Positions 1-8,877 are shown, counted from the stretch's first letter. The stretch: DNA of 64,000 nucleotides from Quadrisphaera setariae (GCF_008041935.1 NZ_VKAC01000014.1:65459-129458), one strand, 5' to 3'. The notes: a model not told the origin generated them from the sequence alone. Program-made: numbers and translations.

Positions 1-2
1 CG

Positions 3-149
3 GTCGAGCGTGACCCCTTCGACGACTTCAGTGCCGACCCGCCAGGGGCGTGGTCGGAGGTGGAAGACGCCGAGGGGCTCGGTCTGATCGAGGAGGACGT
101 CTACGAAGAGATTTTCAACCGGCGCCACCCTGCCCCCGAAGGCCAGTGA
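3..149 (+). CDS. C-terminal end of an acidic protein, probable antitoxin of the following toxin
   Basis: Only the last 48 codons lie in the window; the gene begins to the left. The visible tail is acidic and aromatic (…EEDVYEEIFNRRHP…) and ends at TGA 147-149. That stop overlaps the GTG start of the zeta-toxin gene in a GTGA junction, so the two are translationally coupled. An acidic protein directly upstream of and coupled to a zeta toxin fits an antitoxin, but no family motif can be recognised in this fragment. The role is inferred from position only. Confidence 0.55.
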   Translation, partial: VERDPFDDFSADPPGAWSEVEDAEGLGLIEEDVYEEIFNRRHPAPEGQ

Positions 150-1396
150 GCAACCCCAGCGACGGCGCCGGTGGCAGTGCCGGTGGTGGTGCTGGCCGCG
201 CGGTGAGTGACCTCGACGCTCAGGTGGCCGCGCACATGGCGCAGGTCCGCCGCCTGAGCCGAGCTGGCGGACCGCTGTCGGTGGAAGGGTCGACGGCGAC
301 GACGAATGTCGGTGCCTGGTTCAGGGGCGGAGAACCCACACCCCTCAGACGGCGACTGCACCGGCAGCTGCTCGTCGAGGCCAACGCAGGTGCTCGAGCC
401 GACCAGGAGCGGCACGCCATCGTCATGGCCGGGCCCCCCGGCGCCGGCAAGTCCACGGTGCGGGTTCCGTTCATGGCAGCCGAAGGTCTGGACCCGGCGT
501 CCTACACCGTCATCGACGCCGACCACTTCAAGGAGGGGCTGGTCCACGCGGCCCTGGCGGATGGCTCCTACGAGCGGTTCATCAAGCCCAGCGAGATCCG
601 ACAGTTAGAGGCTGCGGGGGAGCGGTTCTTCCCCTTGGAGATGTCCGCGCTGCTGCAGGAGGAGTCCGGTCTGCTGGCGCGGGCGCAGCAGCGTCAGCTG
701 CTGCGGGCAGGTGCCAACGTCATCATCGACACGGTCCTGTCGAACCCCGACAAGGCGGTCGAGCTGGGCGGCCGGCTGGAGGCGATGGGCTACACCGTGA
801 CGGTCCTGGACGTGGAGGTCTCCGCCGAGCTCTCCCAGGCGCGCATCGAGCACCGCTGGGCTCTGGCCTACCGCGAAGCACTCACCGGTGTGGGCAGCGC
901 TGGCGGTGGCCGCTGGGTGCCCTCGGAGTACGCCCGCCAGGTCTTCGACGGCCCACAGGGCCCGGGTGGCCCCTCGCGTTCAGAGGCGGCCGCGGCCGGG
1001 CTGGCACAGACCTGCCCGGCGGTCCTGCGCTACCAGGTTCTCCGCACCCCGGGGGGCCGAGAGCAGGTCCTCCAGGGCCAGCCCCAGCTCGAGGTCGACC
1101 TGGCGCGCAGCGGCCCGGGAGGGCCCCTGCAGCCGGTTGCTCGCTCGACCCGCAGCGTGGCGGCACCAACGGCACCGGGCGACGGCCGCCAGTCCTCGGC
1201 GCCGGTCCAGTCGGGCCGGACGGACCCGCCGCGTGGGCCGGCGTCGATGTCCTTGGCTGATCGCGTCACGCGGCAAGCGCAGTTCCGTGAGGCGGCACAG
1301 CGCAGCGCTGCCGCACCAGGCTGGACGTCGCCGGCTGGGCGCGGGCCTAACCTGAGTCCGGGAGGGAAGCCGCGCGGTCCTGGCGGCTCTCGGTGA
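146..1396 (+). CDS. Zeta-toxin family P-loop kinase
   Basis: Zeta toxins are P-loop kinases that phosphorylate UDP-N-acetylglucosamine or related substrates; epsilon-type antitoxins neutralise them and the pair stabilises plasmids. The 416-residue product has a Walker A GPPGAGKST near residues 96-104, then the family pattern of an acidic DADHFKEGL segment, a helix rich in E and R, and IIDTVLSNPDKA, as in PezT-like proteins. A long Pro/Gly/Arg-rich tail after about residue 280 is not part of the kinase fold. The start is GTG 146, which overlaps the stop of the preceding acidic gene. A further in-frame ATG at 50 would overlap that gene extensively and is unlikely. The family is clear; the exact substrate is not. 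Confidence 0.85.
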   Translation: MSNPSDGAGGSAGGGAGRAVSDLDAQVAAHMAQVRRLSRAGGPLSVEGSTATTNVGAWFRGGEPTPLRRRLHRQLLVEANAGARADQERHAIVMAGPPGAGKSTVRVPFMAAEGLDPASYTVIDADHFKEGLVHAALADGSYERFIKPSEIRQLEAAGERFFPLEMSALLQEESGLLARAQQRQLLRAGANVIIDTVLSNPDKAVELGGRLEAMGYTVTVLDVEVSAELSQARIEHRWALAYREALTGVGSAGGGRWVPSEYARQVFDGPQGPGGPSRSEAAAAGLAQTCPAVLRYQVLRTPGGREQVLQGQPQLEVDLARSGPGGPLQPVARSTRSVAAPTAPGDGRQSSAPVQSGRTDPPRGPASMSLADRVTRQAQFREAAQRSAAAPGWTSPAGRGPNLSPGGKPRGPGGSR

Positions 1397-1922
1397 GATG
1401 ACGCCGTGGCGGCCGCCGTCATGGTCGTCCTCGTGGTCGACGTCGTGGTCGGCGTCGCGGTGAGGGGTCTGACGGCTGCTGGTGGCCGGCGGTGGTGGTG
1501 TAGGCCCTACAGCAGGTGGAGAACCGCTGAGCGCGAGGAGCGCCCGCTGGAACCGGGGCCCACGTCGAGCACTCTCGTGGGCTCGGTAGTGCCCGTGGCG
1601 GATGACTCCACCACCGCGGGACCCCTCCCCCTTCCAGGGCCTCCCTAGACCCAGCGCCCGCGACTGGTGGGGGGACGCGCAGCCCGCCGCCAGTGGTCGA
1701 CCCATCGCGCCGAGGGGCGCATCCGGCGCCCCGAGGGATTACTGATGCTGGCGGCCGGGGCGCTTGCGCCCCGGCCGCCAGTGCTAGTGAACCCACGTGC
1801 TGCCCGCTCACGGATTGACGTGGTGTCGGTCGGTCGGGGCATGCTGTCCTGATCCACGACCGCATCTCGACCGCCTCTGGATCGGTCCGCGGTGCAGAGG
1901 CAGGGCCGAAGGGAGGCGTCAC
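1397..1922. other. Non-coding spacer with a perfect hairpin
   Basis: No convincing gene is visible in these 526 bases; the short open frames are Arg/Pro-rich and lack ribosome sites. The spacer separates the toxin gene from the small membrane protein gene and holds the inverted repeat listed at 1748-1781. Confidence 0.5.
1748..1781. terminator. Perfect 16-bp inverted repeat, likely terminator
   Basis: The arms 1748-1763 (CTGGCGGCCGGGGCGC) and 1766-1781 are exact reverse complements around a two-base TT. No T-tract follows, as is common for high-GC actinobacterial hairpins. It lies about 350 bases after the toxin gene, so it may end that transcript; a protein-binding site is the alternative. 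Confidence 0.5.
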
Positions 1923-2129
1923 ATGCAGGCCATGACGACGTTCCTGTTCGCCATTGCCATCGCGGTGTTCCTGTTCTGCCTCCGCGTGCTGGCCATGATT
2001 GTCGTGCTGCTGGTCCGGGTGCTGTGGGCGTTGCTGCTAGCGAGCCTGAGGCTGCTGTCGTGGCTGCTGGGCCTCGTCGTCGACGGCGGTACCGAGGTCT
2101 TCGCCCGGGCCAGGGCCCGTCGCGCCTGA
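1923..2129 (+). CDS. Small hydrophobic membrane protein, 68 aa, unknown
   Basis: The ATG at 1923 follows a GGGAGG ribosome site eight bases upstream. The product is almost entirely hydrophobic (FLFAIAIAVFLFCLRVLAM… then VLWALLLASLRLLSWLLGL) and should form two closely spaced membrane helices with a short Arg-rich tail. The last part overlaps the 3' end of the opposite-strand HTH gene. No family is recognised. Small membrane proteins are common at the edges of mobilisation regions, but no function can be assigned. Confidence 0.5.
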   Translation: MQAMTTFLFAIAIAVFLFCLRVLAMIVVLLVRVLWALLLASLRLLSWLLGLVVDGGTEVFARARARRA

Positions 2130-2561
2130 GTCATCCGAGGCCGAGGCGTCCTCGGCCCCGGCGGCGAGCTCGGCGGTGCTGGCGGTTCCCGCGGAGCGGG
2201 GTCGACGAGGGAAGAACTGGGCCACCTCATCGCGGGACAGCCCGAACGCATTGGTGAGCTCTCGCTGGCTGAACCCAAGGTCGCGCAGCGTCTGCAGCGC
2301 ATCGCGTGCGTCTGCGCTGGCACGTCGCACAGCTTCCAAGGACTTGGCGCCGGCGTTGATCGCCTGGCGCTTGCGCGCCAGAGCACTCTCTTCGCGCTCG
2401 AGCAGGGATCGGCCGCTGTCAGCATCGCGGGTGTCGGGGAAGACCATGGCCGCACGGTAGCGGCGCCGGCCCTGCGGGCCAGTCGCCGGGCCGGTCGGCG
2501 GGTGCTCACCGAGGGTGTCCGGCCCATCGTCTATGGTGCCGACCACCGGAGCAGCAAGCAT
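2037..2561 (-). CDS. Probable HTH protein divergent from the mobilisation operon
   Basis: The product is up to 174 residues. Its core is an Ala/Arg-rich helix (RSLLEREESALARKRQAINAGAKSLE…) followed by a sigma-type helix-turn-helix (LGFSQRELTNAFGLSRDEVAQFF) and a low-complexity acidic tail. The upstream ATG at 2561 abuts the 21-bp palindrome at 2562-2582 and would leave almost no leader; the ATG at 2445 is a shorter alternative. Neither start has an obvious ribosome site. Being divergent from mobC with a palindrome between them, it is a candidate regulator of the mobilisation genes, but this is inference. Confidence 0.55.
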   Translation of the reverse strand: MLAAPVVGTIDDGPDTLGEHPPTGPATGPQGRRRYRAAMVFPDTRDADSGRSLLEREESALARKRQAINAGAKSLEAVRRASADARDALQTLRDLGFSQRELTNAFGLSRDEVAQFFPRRPRSAGTASTAELAAGAEDASASDDSGATGPGPGEDLGTAVDDEAQQPRQQPQAR

Positions 2562-2582
2562 AGCAAATGTTAAACATTTGCT
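2562..2582. promoter_or_regulatory. AT-rich 21-bp palindrome upstream of mobC
   Basis: Arms AGCAAATGTT (2562-2571) and AACATTTGCT (2573-2582) are perfect around a central A. The low GC stands out against the surroundings. It sits between the HTH gene and mobC, so it may be an operator of the mobilisation operon or the conserved arm of an oriT. Confidence 0.55.
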
Positions 2583-2644
2583 GGTCTAGCGGCTTCGCCG
2601 CAGACCGTTATGGGCTCCGCCCAAACCCGTTAGGAGGTGGTCCC
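2562..2644. other. Candidate origin of transfer region
   Basis: Directly upstream of mobC-relaxase lie, in order, the 21-bp palindrome, a small GCGG-CTTCG-CCGC hairpin, a TGGGC-TCC-GCCCA hairpin and the mobC ribosome site (AGGAGG, 2631-2636). A series of inverted repeats next to relaxase genes is the usual oriT layout for MOBP/MOBQ-type systems. No nic site of a known family was recognised, so the assignment rests on position and structure. Confidence 0.4.
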
Positions 2645-3061
2645 GTGGCACGTCGCGCCGCCTCCGATGGCCGTGAGGTCTTCAAGGCCCTGCGACTGAC
2701 GACGATGGACTGGGAGCGCATTCAGCAGCGCATGGCGCTGGCTGGGACTTCGAACTTCAGCGCTTACGCGCGACGTGTTCTGGTCGACGGGGAGCTGCGC
2801 GTGCAGACGGTCGCGTTCGACGCGGAGGTGCTGCGCGCGGAGCTCGGGCGGATCGGCAACAACCTCAACCAGATCGCCCGCCACGCGAACACGGAGTCAT
2901 CGCTGACGCTGTCGGAGGCCGTCGCTGCACGTCGGCTGATGCAGGAGGTGCAGCAGCTCCTGAGTGCGGCCACCCGCCCGCAAGATCGCGTCAACGAACG
3001 CACCGAAGACCGCACCGAAGACCGCACCGAAGACCGCACCGTCGAGACGGGCGGGGACTAG
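2645..3061 (+). CDS. mobC: MobC-like relaxosome accessory protein
   Basis: MobC proteins bind near oriT and help the relaxase open the strands. The start is GTG 2645, preceded by a strong TAGGAGG. The 138-residue product begins with a basic strand-helix-helix region (FKALRLTTMDWERIQQRMALAG…SAYARRVLVDGEL). It carries the family signature GNNLNQIARHAN near residues 76-87. The C-terminus holds a short tandem repeat, three copies of RTED coded by 12-bp units at about 3001-3036. It is two bases from the relaxase start and clearly in the same operon. Confidence 0.85.
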   Translation: MARRAASDGREVFKALRLTTMDWERIQQRMALAGTSNFSAYARRVLVDGELRVQTVAFDAEVLRAELGRIGNNLNQIARHANTESSLTLSEAVAARRLMQEVQQLLSAATRPQDRVNERTEDRTEDRTEDRTVETGGD

Positions 3062-3063
3062 CG

Positions 3064-5238
3064 GTGGCGGTCGTGACGATGCACCAGATCAAGTCGACTC
3101 TGGGCAAGGCGCTGCGGTACATCGTGCGACCGGAGGCGACCCAGGGCGGGCTGCTGGTGTCCACGACGGCGGCGGTCATCGACCCCAGTGACTGGAACGC
3201 GACGGCGGAATCCTTCGAGGCCTCACGGGAGCTGAGGCAGGGTTCGGGTCGCAAGTCCACCGTGCTCGCCCATCACGTCATCCAGGCGTTCGCGCCCGGT
3301 GAAATCACCTCCGGAGCCCAGGCCCATGACCTCGGAGTGGCCTTCGCCGACCGCATCACGCAGGGCCGGTTCGCGTACACGCTGGCGACGCACCTGGACA
3401 AGGGCCACCTGCACAACCACCTCATCATCAACGCCGTCAGCCACGTCGACGGCAGGGCCTTGCGGGTGCAGAAGCAGACACTCGGGGACTACCGCGCCAT
3501 CAGTGACGAGCTGTGCCGCGGGATGGGTCTGAGCGTCATCGAGCGGACCGTCGAGCGTGATGAGACGCGCACGGACACGGTGGTGCGTCCGCGGCTGGCG
3601 GAGGTCTACACGCGTGCTCGTGGCGCCTCGCGGCACGAGCAGGTGCGCCTCGCGATCGACCATGCGGTGTCTGCGTCTAGCAACTGGCTTGACTACGAGC
3701 TGACGTTGGAGGCCCAGGGCATCGAGGTCGGTCGCAGCCAGAAGCGAGCAGTGACCTACCGCACCGAGTCGATGGCCCGCGCGGTGCGCGACGTTCGGCT
3801 CGGGCCTGCTTATGCCGAAGGGGCGGTGATGGCGCGGCTGGGTAAGACCAGCGTGCTGCGCTTCGATGCCCACGAGTCCCTGGTCGTGCCGGTCCGAGCA
3901 TCCTCACGAGCGTCCAGCCGCGTGCCTGTGCAGTCGCATGGAGAGGTGCACCGGGAGGCGCCTGGAACTGCGCCCGTGCATGACGCGGCCAACGCCTCGA
4001 TGCAGCACGCCGTGACCATCAAGGTGCCGGGCACAGCAGGGCAGCGCTGCATCGCGGTGCACCCTGACCAAGTCGTTCAGCATGGCAAGATGCTGCGGAT
4101 CTACCTGCCCGAGCACGGCACCCAGGCGATCCTGAACCGCAGCGGAGGCATCGTGGCCAACGTCCCGACCAAAGCCCTCTACGCGGCCTTCACGCCGCCC
4201 GCGCGGGAACTCGCGGGTCGCCTCCACCAGATCGAAAGCTCGCGTGGGCTGCGCGGCGGCAAGCGTGTTCGTGAGCAGGTGGAGCGCCTAGCGACGAGCG
4301 CGAACCTGCTCAATGTGCGGGGCCGCTTCGGGATCCTCACCGAGACCGACGCGCTGGCGCATGTCGCTGCGCTGGGCGCGGAGATCGAGCGCGCGGAGAC
4401 CCGCATCCAGCACCTGGCGGTCGCCCTGGATGAGAGCGCCCCGGGGAGCCAGGAACGCGCGGACCTGCGCGTGCAGCTCGCCGACGCCAGTCGCAGCATG
4501 GGGGACCTGCAAACCACCGCGACCGAACTGATCCAGTGGGCCAAGACCGCGCCGCCGCGGGAGAACGGGCACCCCGGAACAGGCCGCACCGAGCTGGCTG
4601 ACCTGGCCGACGTGGCGCTGCGCGAGCGGCTGGGCGACGTCGACCCCGTTGACCTCAGCGCCATAGGCGTCCCTGCGGAACGCGTGAGCCAGCTGCTGGA
4701 CCAGCCGGCCTCCGGCGGAGTCTCGGAGCGGCCGGAACAGGGGCCGGCGGGAGGGCCGGCCAACGCGTCGGCAGACCGTGTCGACGTGTCAGCTGAGGCA
4801 CCGGCCGACCTGTTGGCCGACGCGCCAGAGCGGGCGCGCGAGGCGCCTGGGCGGAGTGACCATGGCGACCTCGCGGGGGACGAGACGCTCCCCCCGCAGG
4901 CCGCCGAAGGTCGTGACGGCCAGCACGCCCAGCCGCGCGAGGACGCCGTCGAGATGTCCTGGGAGGACGTCGTGGAGATGTCCGACAGCTTGGTCCGCCC
5001 GGCTGGCCCGGGCGACGGCGCCAGTGACCCCGGAGGTCTCGACGTGGAAGAGGAGCGCGCCGCGCGTCCTACCGAGCGTCGCAGTGCCTCACGTGGTGGG
5101 CCAGGGCGGGACGTGTCCCAGCGGCCCGCGGGATGGAAGACGATGAGCCTGACGGAGCGCGCTGCCTGGCTCAGTGGCAGGTCGGTGCGCGAGAGCGCAC
5201 GCGACACCGACGACAACACACCGAAGCGGAGGCGCTGA
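3064..5238 (+). CDS. Relaxase/mobilisation nuclease (MobA/VirD2 type)
   Basis: The relaxase nicks oriT, stays covalently bound to the 5' end and pilots the strand through the secretion channel. The 724-residue product has the relaxase domain in the first 220 residues, with the metal-binding three-histidine motif HLHNH at residues 115-119 (H115, H117, H119) inside DKGHLHNHLIINAV. The N-terminal stretch IKSTLGKALRYIVRPEAT follows the family pattern, but the Tyr used for nicking cannot be fixed with certainty by eye; Y19 is the obvious candidate. The C-terminal half is helical, then acidic and Pro-rich, as expected for a translocation-signal region. The start is GTG 3064, two bases after mobC. 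It is followed by the pcfB-like gene. Confidence 0.9.
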   Translation: MAVVTMHQIKSTLGKALRYIVRPEATQGGLLVSTTAAVIDPSDWNATAESFEASRELRQGSGRKSTVLAHHVIQAFAPGEITSGAQAHDLGVAFADRITQGRFAYTLATHLDKGHLHNHLIINAVSHVDGRALRVQKQTLGDYRAISDELCRGMGLSVIERTVERDETRTDTVVRPRLAEVYTRARGASRHEQVRLAIDHAVSASSNWLDYELTLEAQGIEVGRSQKRAVTYRTESMARAVRDVRLGPAYAEGAVMARLGKTSVLRFDAHESLVVPVRASSRASSRVPVQSHGEVHREAPGTAPVHDAANASMQHAVTIKVPGTAGQRCIAVHPDQVVQHGKMLRIYLPEHGTQAILNRSGGIVANVPTKALYAAFTPPARELAGRLHQIESSRGLRGGKRVREQVERLATSANLLNVRGRFGILTETDALAHVAALGAEIERAETRIQHLAVALDESAPGSQERADLRVQLADASRSMGDLQTTATELIQWAKTAPPRENGHPGTGRTELADLADVALRERLGDVDPVDLSAIGVPAERVSQLLDQPASGGVSERPEQGPAGGPANASADRVDVSAEAPADLLADAPERAREAPGRSDHGDLAGDETLPPQAAEGRDGQHAQPREDAVEMSWEDVVEMSDSLVRPAGPGDGASDPGGLDVEEERAARPTERRSASRGGPGRDVSQRPAGWKTMSLTERAAWLSGRSVRESARDTDDNTPKRRR

Positions 5239-5240
5239 CC

Positions 5241-6041
5241 ATGTCGGTCGAGAGCATCGAGAGCACAGCCCGTCGAGTCTCGTTCGAGATGGGTGTGGAG
5301 GCGGTCAAACTCGTCGGGCCGCTCAGCAACCTCCTGTGGGCTGCCTCGCGCGCCCTGGTCACCAAGGCGCTCACGACGATGCCGGGCCGCGGCGGGTCCA
5401 TGGGTGGTCGCGTCTCCACGGTGGACCTGGAGAAGTTCACCAACGGCCAGCGCGCCATCGTCAACCTGGAGGACCCGCGCACCTTTCGCGTGGTGCGCCA
5501 GACGCTGCGGCGCTACGGCGTCACGTTCGCGGTGACCAAGGAGGCCGGGGAGTTCCGCGTGCACATCGGCGCCGGCAACGCCGCGCTCCTGGACGCCGCA
5601 ATGAAGCACGCCGAGTCGACCGTGGCCCGCCAGATCCAGCGGGAGCAGGACCGCGCAGCTAAGCGGGAGGCAGCAACCCCCCAGCGCAGGACGACCACGC
5701 CGGAGCGCACCGCGGACCGCGTCGTGGACCGCACCGTGCCTTCCCAGACTCGACAGCCGGACCCAGCTCCTTCCCGAGAGGTTGCCCGGGAGGCCGTCGG
5801 CCCGGTCGCGGGGCGGTCGCGTGCAGCAGGAGTTGTGAGCCGCACCGATGGCCCAGAAGTCCCGGCGAACTTCGCCCGCATGAGCTTGGAGCAGCGCACC
5901 CCCTACCTGGCGCGGCAGCGGGCAACCGGCGCGCGCACTGGGGAGGCTCGCCCTCGTGGCGCTGCTCGCTCGGCGCCGGTGCGCGCGGGACGGTCCACGT
6001 CCGCACGTACGGCATCACGCACCCCGCGCGGTCCCCGGTGA
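5241..6041 (+). CDS. PcfB/DUF3801-like conjugation protein
   Basis: PcfB-type proteins of Gram-positive conjugation systems accompany relaxase and coupling protein and help deliver the relaxosome. The 266-residue product starts at ATG 5241, two bases after the relaxase stop. After an N-terminal helical region (WAASRALVTKALTTM) it has the conserved segment VDLEKFTNGQRAIVNLEDP…FRVVRQTLRRYGVTFAVTKE…FRVHIGAGNAALLDAAMKHA. The remaining 120 residues are Arg/Thr/Pro-rich and end with MSLEQRTPYLARQRA, which echoes MSLTERAAWLSGR at the relaxase C-terminus. This shared tail may be a recruitment signal. The stop overlaps the GTG start of the coupling-protein gene. Confidence 0.8.
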   Translation: MSVESIESTARRVSFEMGVEAVKLVGPLSNLLWAASRALVTKALTTMPGRGGSMGGRVSTVDLEKFTNGQRAIVNLEDPRTFRVVRQTLRRYGVTFAVTKEAGEFRVHIGAGNAALLDAAMKHAESTVARQIQREQDRAAKREAATPQRRTTTPERTADRVVDRTVPSQTRQPDPAPSREVAREAVGPVAGRSRAAGVVSRTDGPEVPANFARMSLEQRTPYLARQRATGARTGEARPRGAARSAPVRAGRSTSARTASRTPRGPR

Positions 6042-7789
6042 AGGGCCGGATCGCCCCTGGGCTGGGGGCCGTGCTGCTGGTCGCCGTCGGCGCCAAGGCC
6101 ACCCGCGCGGTGCGCGAGTCCTGGGCCAGCTCTGACGTGATCACCGAGCGTCTGGGGGCGATCACCCCCGCACTGCAGCAGGAAGGCCGCCGGTGGTGGT
6201 CCCTGGACGTCCAGGGGATGGACTGGCTCGGCGGACTCGGGCTGCTGGTGGTGGTCCTGCTGATGATCGCCTACAGCCGTGCTGGACGGCAGACCGAGCG
6301 CATCGGCGAGGAGCACGGATCAGCGGCCTGGGGAGGGGGACGTGACATCGCCCCTTACGCGGGACGACGGGGTGAGCCGAGGCTGCGCTTCACCGCCACT
6401 GAGACGCTGTCGTTGGACACCCGGACCACCCGGCGCAACCTCAACGTCCTGGCCGTCGGAGGCGCAGGCAGTCGCAAGACCCGCAGCTTCGTGCTGCCGA
6501 ACCTGCTCTCGGGCAACGGCGTCTCCTTCGCTGCCACCGACCCCAAGGGTGAGCTGTACCGCGAGGCTGCCGAGCCGCTGCGAGCCGCCGGGTACGACGT
6601 GCGGGCGCTGAACCTGGTCGACCTGCGCTCCTCGAGCGGGTTCAACCCGCTGGCCTACATCGACCGCGACCAGCCCGAGGTCGGTATCGCACAGCTGGCG
6701 GCCACCATCGTCAGCAACACCGAGAGCAAGGGCGTCGACGGCAAGGACGCGTTCTGGGACCGTGCCGAGCGGGCGCTGCTGACGTCGCTGACCGCGTACG
6801 CCTACTTCATGGGTGAGGCAGCGCGGCTCGCGGCGCTGGCCGATGAGGCCAAGAGCCCCGGGTCGGTACCGCCCAAGGGCCTGGGGCCGGCCTCCCTCAT
6901 CGACGTGGTCGAGTTGGTCAAGAAGCTCGAAGCCAGCGAGGACAACGAAAAGCACACCTCCGAGGTCGACGAGATGATGGAAGTCGTCCGCGACCTGCTG
7001 GACAACTGGAGCGACCTTCCGGACATGCGCCCGGAGGAGTCCGACCACATCCGCGACGGCCTGCACTTCGCCGCCGGCCAGTACCGCATCTTCCAGCAGG
7101 GCGCCGGTGAGACCAAGAAGGGAGTCATCATCTCCCTGGGGGTTCGCCTGGCCGTGTTGGATGTTCCCGACGTGCGCCGGTTGCTTTCACATGACGAACT
7201 CGCGATCGAGCAGCTGGGGCTCAATCCAGGCGTATTGTTCTGCATCCTGCCGGACACTCACCAGACCTTCCGCTTCATCTCGGCACTGTTCTGGCACTCG
7301 ATGTTCTCAGTGAATGTCTACGCGGCCGATCACTCCCCTGAAGGTCAGCTAGAAGTACCGATCCAGTGCTACCTGGACGAGTTCGCCAACATCGGACGCA
7401 TCCCGGACTTCCCGCAGGTAATCTCCACCATCCGCAGCCGCGGCATCAGCGTCGCCGTCATCTTGCAGACCCTCGGTCAACTGAAAGCTCTGTACCGCGA
7501 CGAGTGGGAAGTCATCGCCGGCAACTGCGACAGCTTCCTCTTCCTGGGCGGGAACGACGCGACGACGCTGGACTGGCTGTCCAAACGCCTGGGCCGCTCC
7601 ACGATCAAGGTGGAAGACACCAGCCAGAGCAGCGGGCGCAACAGCTCTTCCTCACGCAGCCTCAAGAAGACCCACCGCGACCTCATGACCCCCGACGAGC
7701 TGGGTCGGATGAACGAGGAGGAGTGCATCTACCTGCTGCGCGGAGTCAAGCCGTTCAAGTCCCGCAAGGTGCCGATCTACGTCGGGTGA
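6038..7789 (+). CDS. VirD4/TraG-type coupling protein
   Basis: Type IV coupling proteins are inner-membrane ATPases that hand the relaxase-DNA complex to the secretion channel. The 583-residue product has two N-terminal membrane helices (about residues 5-20 and 65-85). It has a nucleotide-binding loop GGAGSRKT at residues 141-148, a DPKGELY segment, and a Walker B CYLDEFANIGRIPDFPQVIST followed by the RSRGI…ILQTLGQLKALY helicase-like motif. The loop has Arg where Gly usually precedes the Lys. The start is GTG 6038, overlapping the preceding TGA. It ends the mobilisation operon; no transfer gene follows it on this side, and the rest of the machinery lies at 38.6-47.5 kb. Confidence 0.92.
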   Translation: MKGRIAPGLGAVLLVAVGAKATRAVRESWASSDVITERLGAITPALQQEGRRWWSLDVQGMDWLGGLGLLVVVLLMIAYSRAGRQTERIGEEHGSAAWGGGRDIAPYAGRRGEPRLRFTATETLSLDTRTTRRNLNVLAVGGAGSRKTRSFVLPNLLSGNGVSFAATDPKGELYREAAEPLRAAGYDVRALNLVDLRSSSGFNPLAYIDRDQPEVGIAQLAATIVSNTESKGVDGKDAFWDRAERALLTSLTAYAYFMGEAARLAALADEAKSPGSVPPKGLGPASLIDVVELVKKLEASEDNEKHTSEVDEMMEVVRDLLDNWSDLPDMRPEESDHIRDGLHFAAGQYRIFQQGAGETKKGVIISLGVRLAVLDVPDVRRLLSHDELAIEQLGLNPGVLFCILPDTHQTFRFISALFWHSMFSVNVYAADHSPEGQLEVPIQCYLDEFANIGRIPDFPQVISTIRSRGISVAVILQTLGQLKALYRDEWEVIAGNCDSFLFLGGNDATTLDWLSKRLGRSTIKVEDTSQSSGRNSSSSRSLKKTHRDLMTPDELGRMNEEECIYLLRGVKPFKSRKVPIYVG

Positions 7790-8080
7790 GCGGCCAACTC
7801 TGATGATCACTCTTCGTGCTCCTCTGTGACCGGTGATGCCCAGACGCGATGTTCGTATGTCGTACCTGAACGAGACGCTTCAACGAACAGGCCAAATGCG
7901 ACTCGAGCACGCGGCGTGACGAGACCCAGACCGGCGACGCCCAGTCCGTCCGCTCAGCGGTCGTCATGTGCGACCTCACTCACCAGGATCGAGCAGACAG
8001 CTCCACAGCCGCCTAGCGACATCGGGAGCTGGCTCTGGCACCTCATTTCTCAACACCCAGCGATCGCGTCGCATGACGCG

Positions 8081-8848
8081 TCACCCGCGGCAGCGGTCCT
8101 CACGCACGAGGGTGAGCCCATCACGCCCGAACGACCAGGCGAGTGACGCTAGTGCACCTGCCGCCAGGACCACAGCGAGCGGCTGCGGCAGGCCGGGGAC
8201 GGCGACGGCGGCGAGGACGACGCCCTGGACGGCGGCGACCAGCTTGCGGGAGAACAGCGGAGCCAGCTGGCCCCGCAGCGGCGGCCACACCGCGCCGACC
8301 GCCACCCACGCGTAGCGCATGCCGCCGATGGCCAGCACCCACCACCCGACGACCGCGGCGGACGGCAGGCACAGCACCGCGATCAGTGCGGCGTCCACCT
8401 CCATGTCCAACCGGGCGCCCGCCGCGCTGGCGGTGCGGGTCCGGCGGGCCACCGCGCCGTCGACGGCGTCCAGCGCCAGCGCCGGCGCTGCGAGCAGCAC
8501 CACCGGCCAGGACGAACCCAGCTCACCCCGGAGCAGGTCGAGGGCGACCAGGGTCGCCACCCCGCCCCCGAGGACCGTCCGCAGGAGCGTGACGCGGTCG
8601 GCCGGACCGCTCCACCCGTCGCGGCGTCGAGCCACGCCGAGGGCCGCGACCCCCACCAGCAGGGTGCCCGTCCCGGCCGCCAGGGCCGCCCGGTGACCGC
8701 CGCCCGGCATCACCGAGGTGAGTGACACCAGCGCGCACACCACCGCGGCGGCGAGCACCGTGAGGAGCGCGTCACGCCGCGCCGAGCCGTCTCCGTCCGC
8801 TCGCGCCGCCTGACCGGTCGGTCTCGCCGAGCCGCTCACCTCGCCCAC
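8081..8848 (-). CDS. CDP-alcohol phosphatidyltransferase family membrane protein
   Basis: This family transfers a phosphoalcohol from a CDP-alcohol to a second alcohol, making phospholipids or related compounds. The 255-residue product holds the complete signature D-x2-DG-x2-AR-x8-G-x3-D-x3-D (from DAVDGAVARR onward), so it should be active. Around it are about six membrane helices. The gene is divergent from the dehydrogenase at 8878 with only 29 bases between starts, so they probably share a regulatory region. The GTG at 8848 is used here; a second GTG lies nine bases downstream. The alcohol substrate cannot be read from sequence. Confidence 0.8.
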   Translation of the reverse strand: MGEVSGSARPTGQAARADGDGSARRDALLTVLAAAVVCALVSLTSVMPGGGHRAALAAGTGTLLVGVAALGVARRRDGWSGPADRVTLLRTVLGGGVATLVALDLLRGELGSSWPVVLLAAPALALDAVDGAVARRTRTASAAGARLDMEVDAALIAVLCLPSAAVVGWWVLAIGGMRYAWVAVGAVWPPLRGQLAPLFSRKLVAAVQGVVLAAVAVPGLPQPLAVVLAAGALASLAWSFGRDGLTLVREDRCRG

Positions 8849-8877
8849 CCCAGGAGCCTCGCGTACCTTGCTCGATC

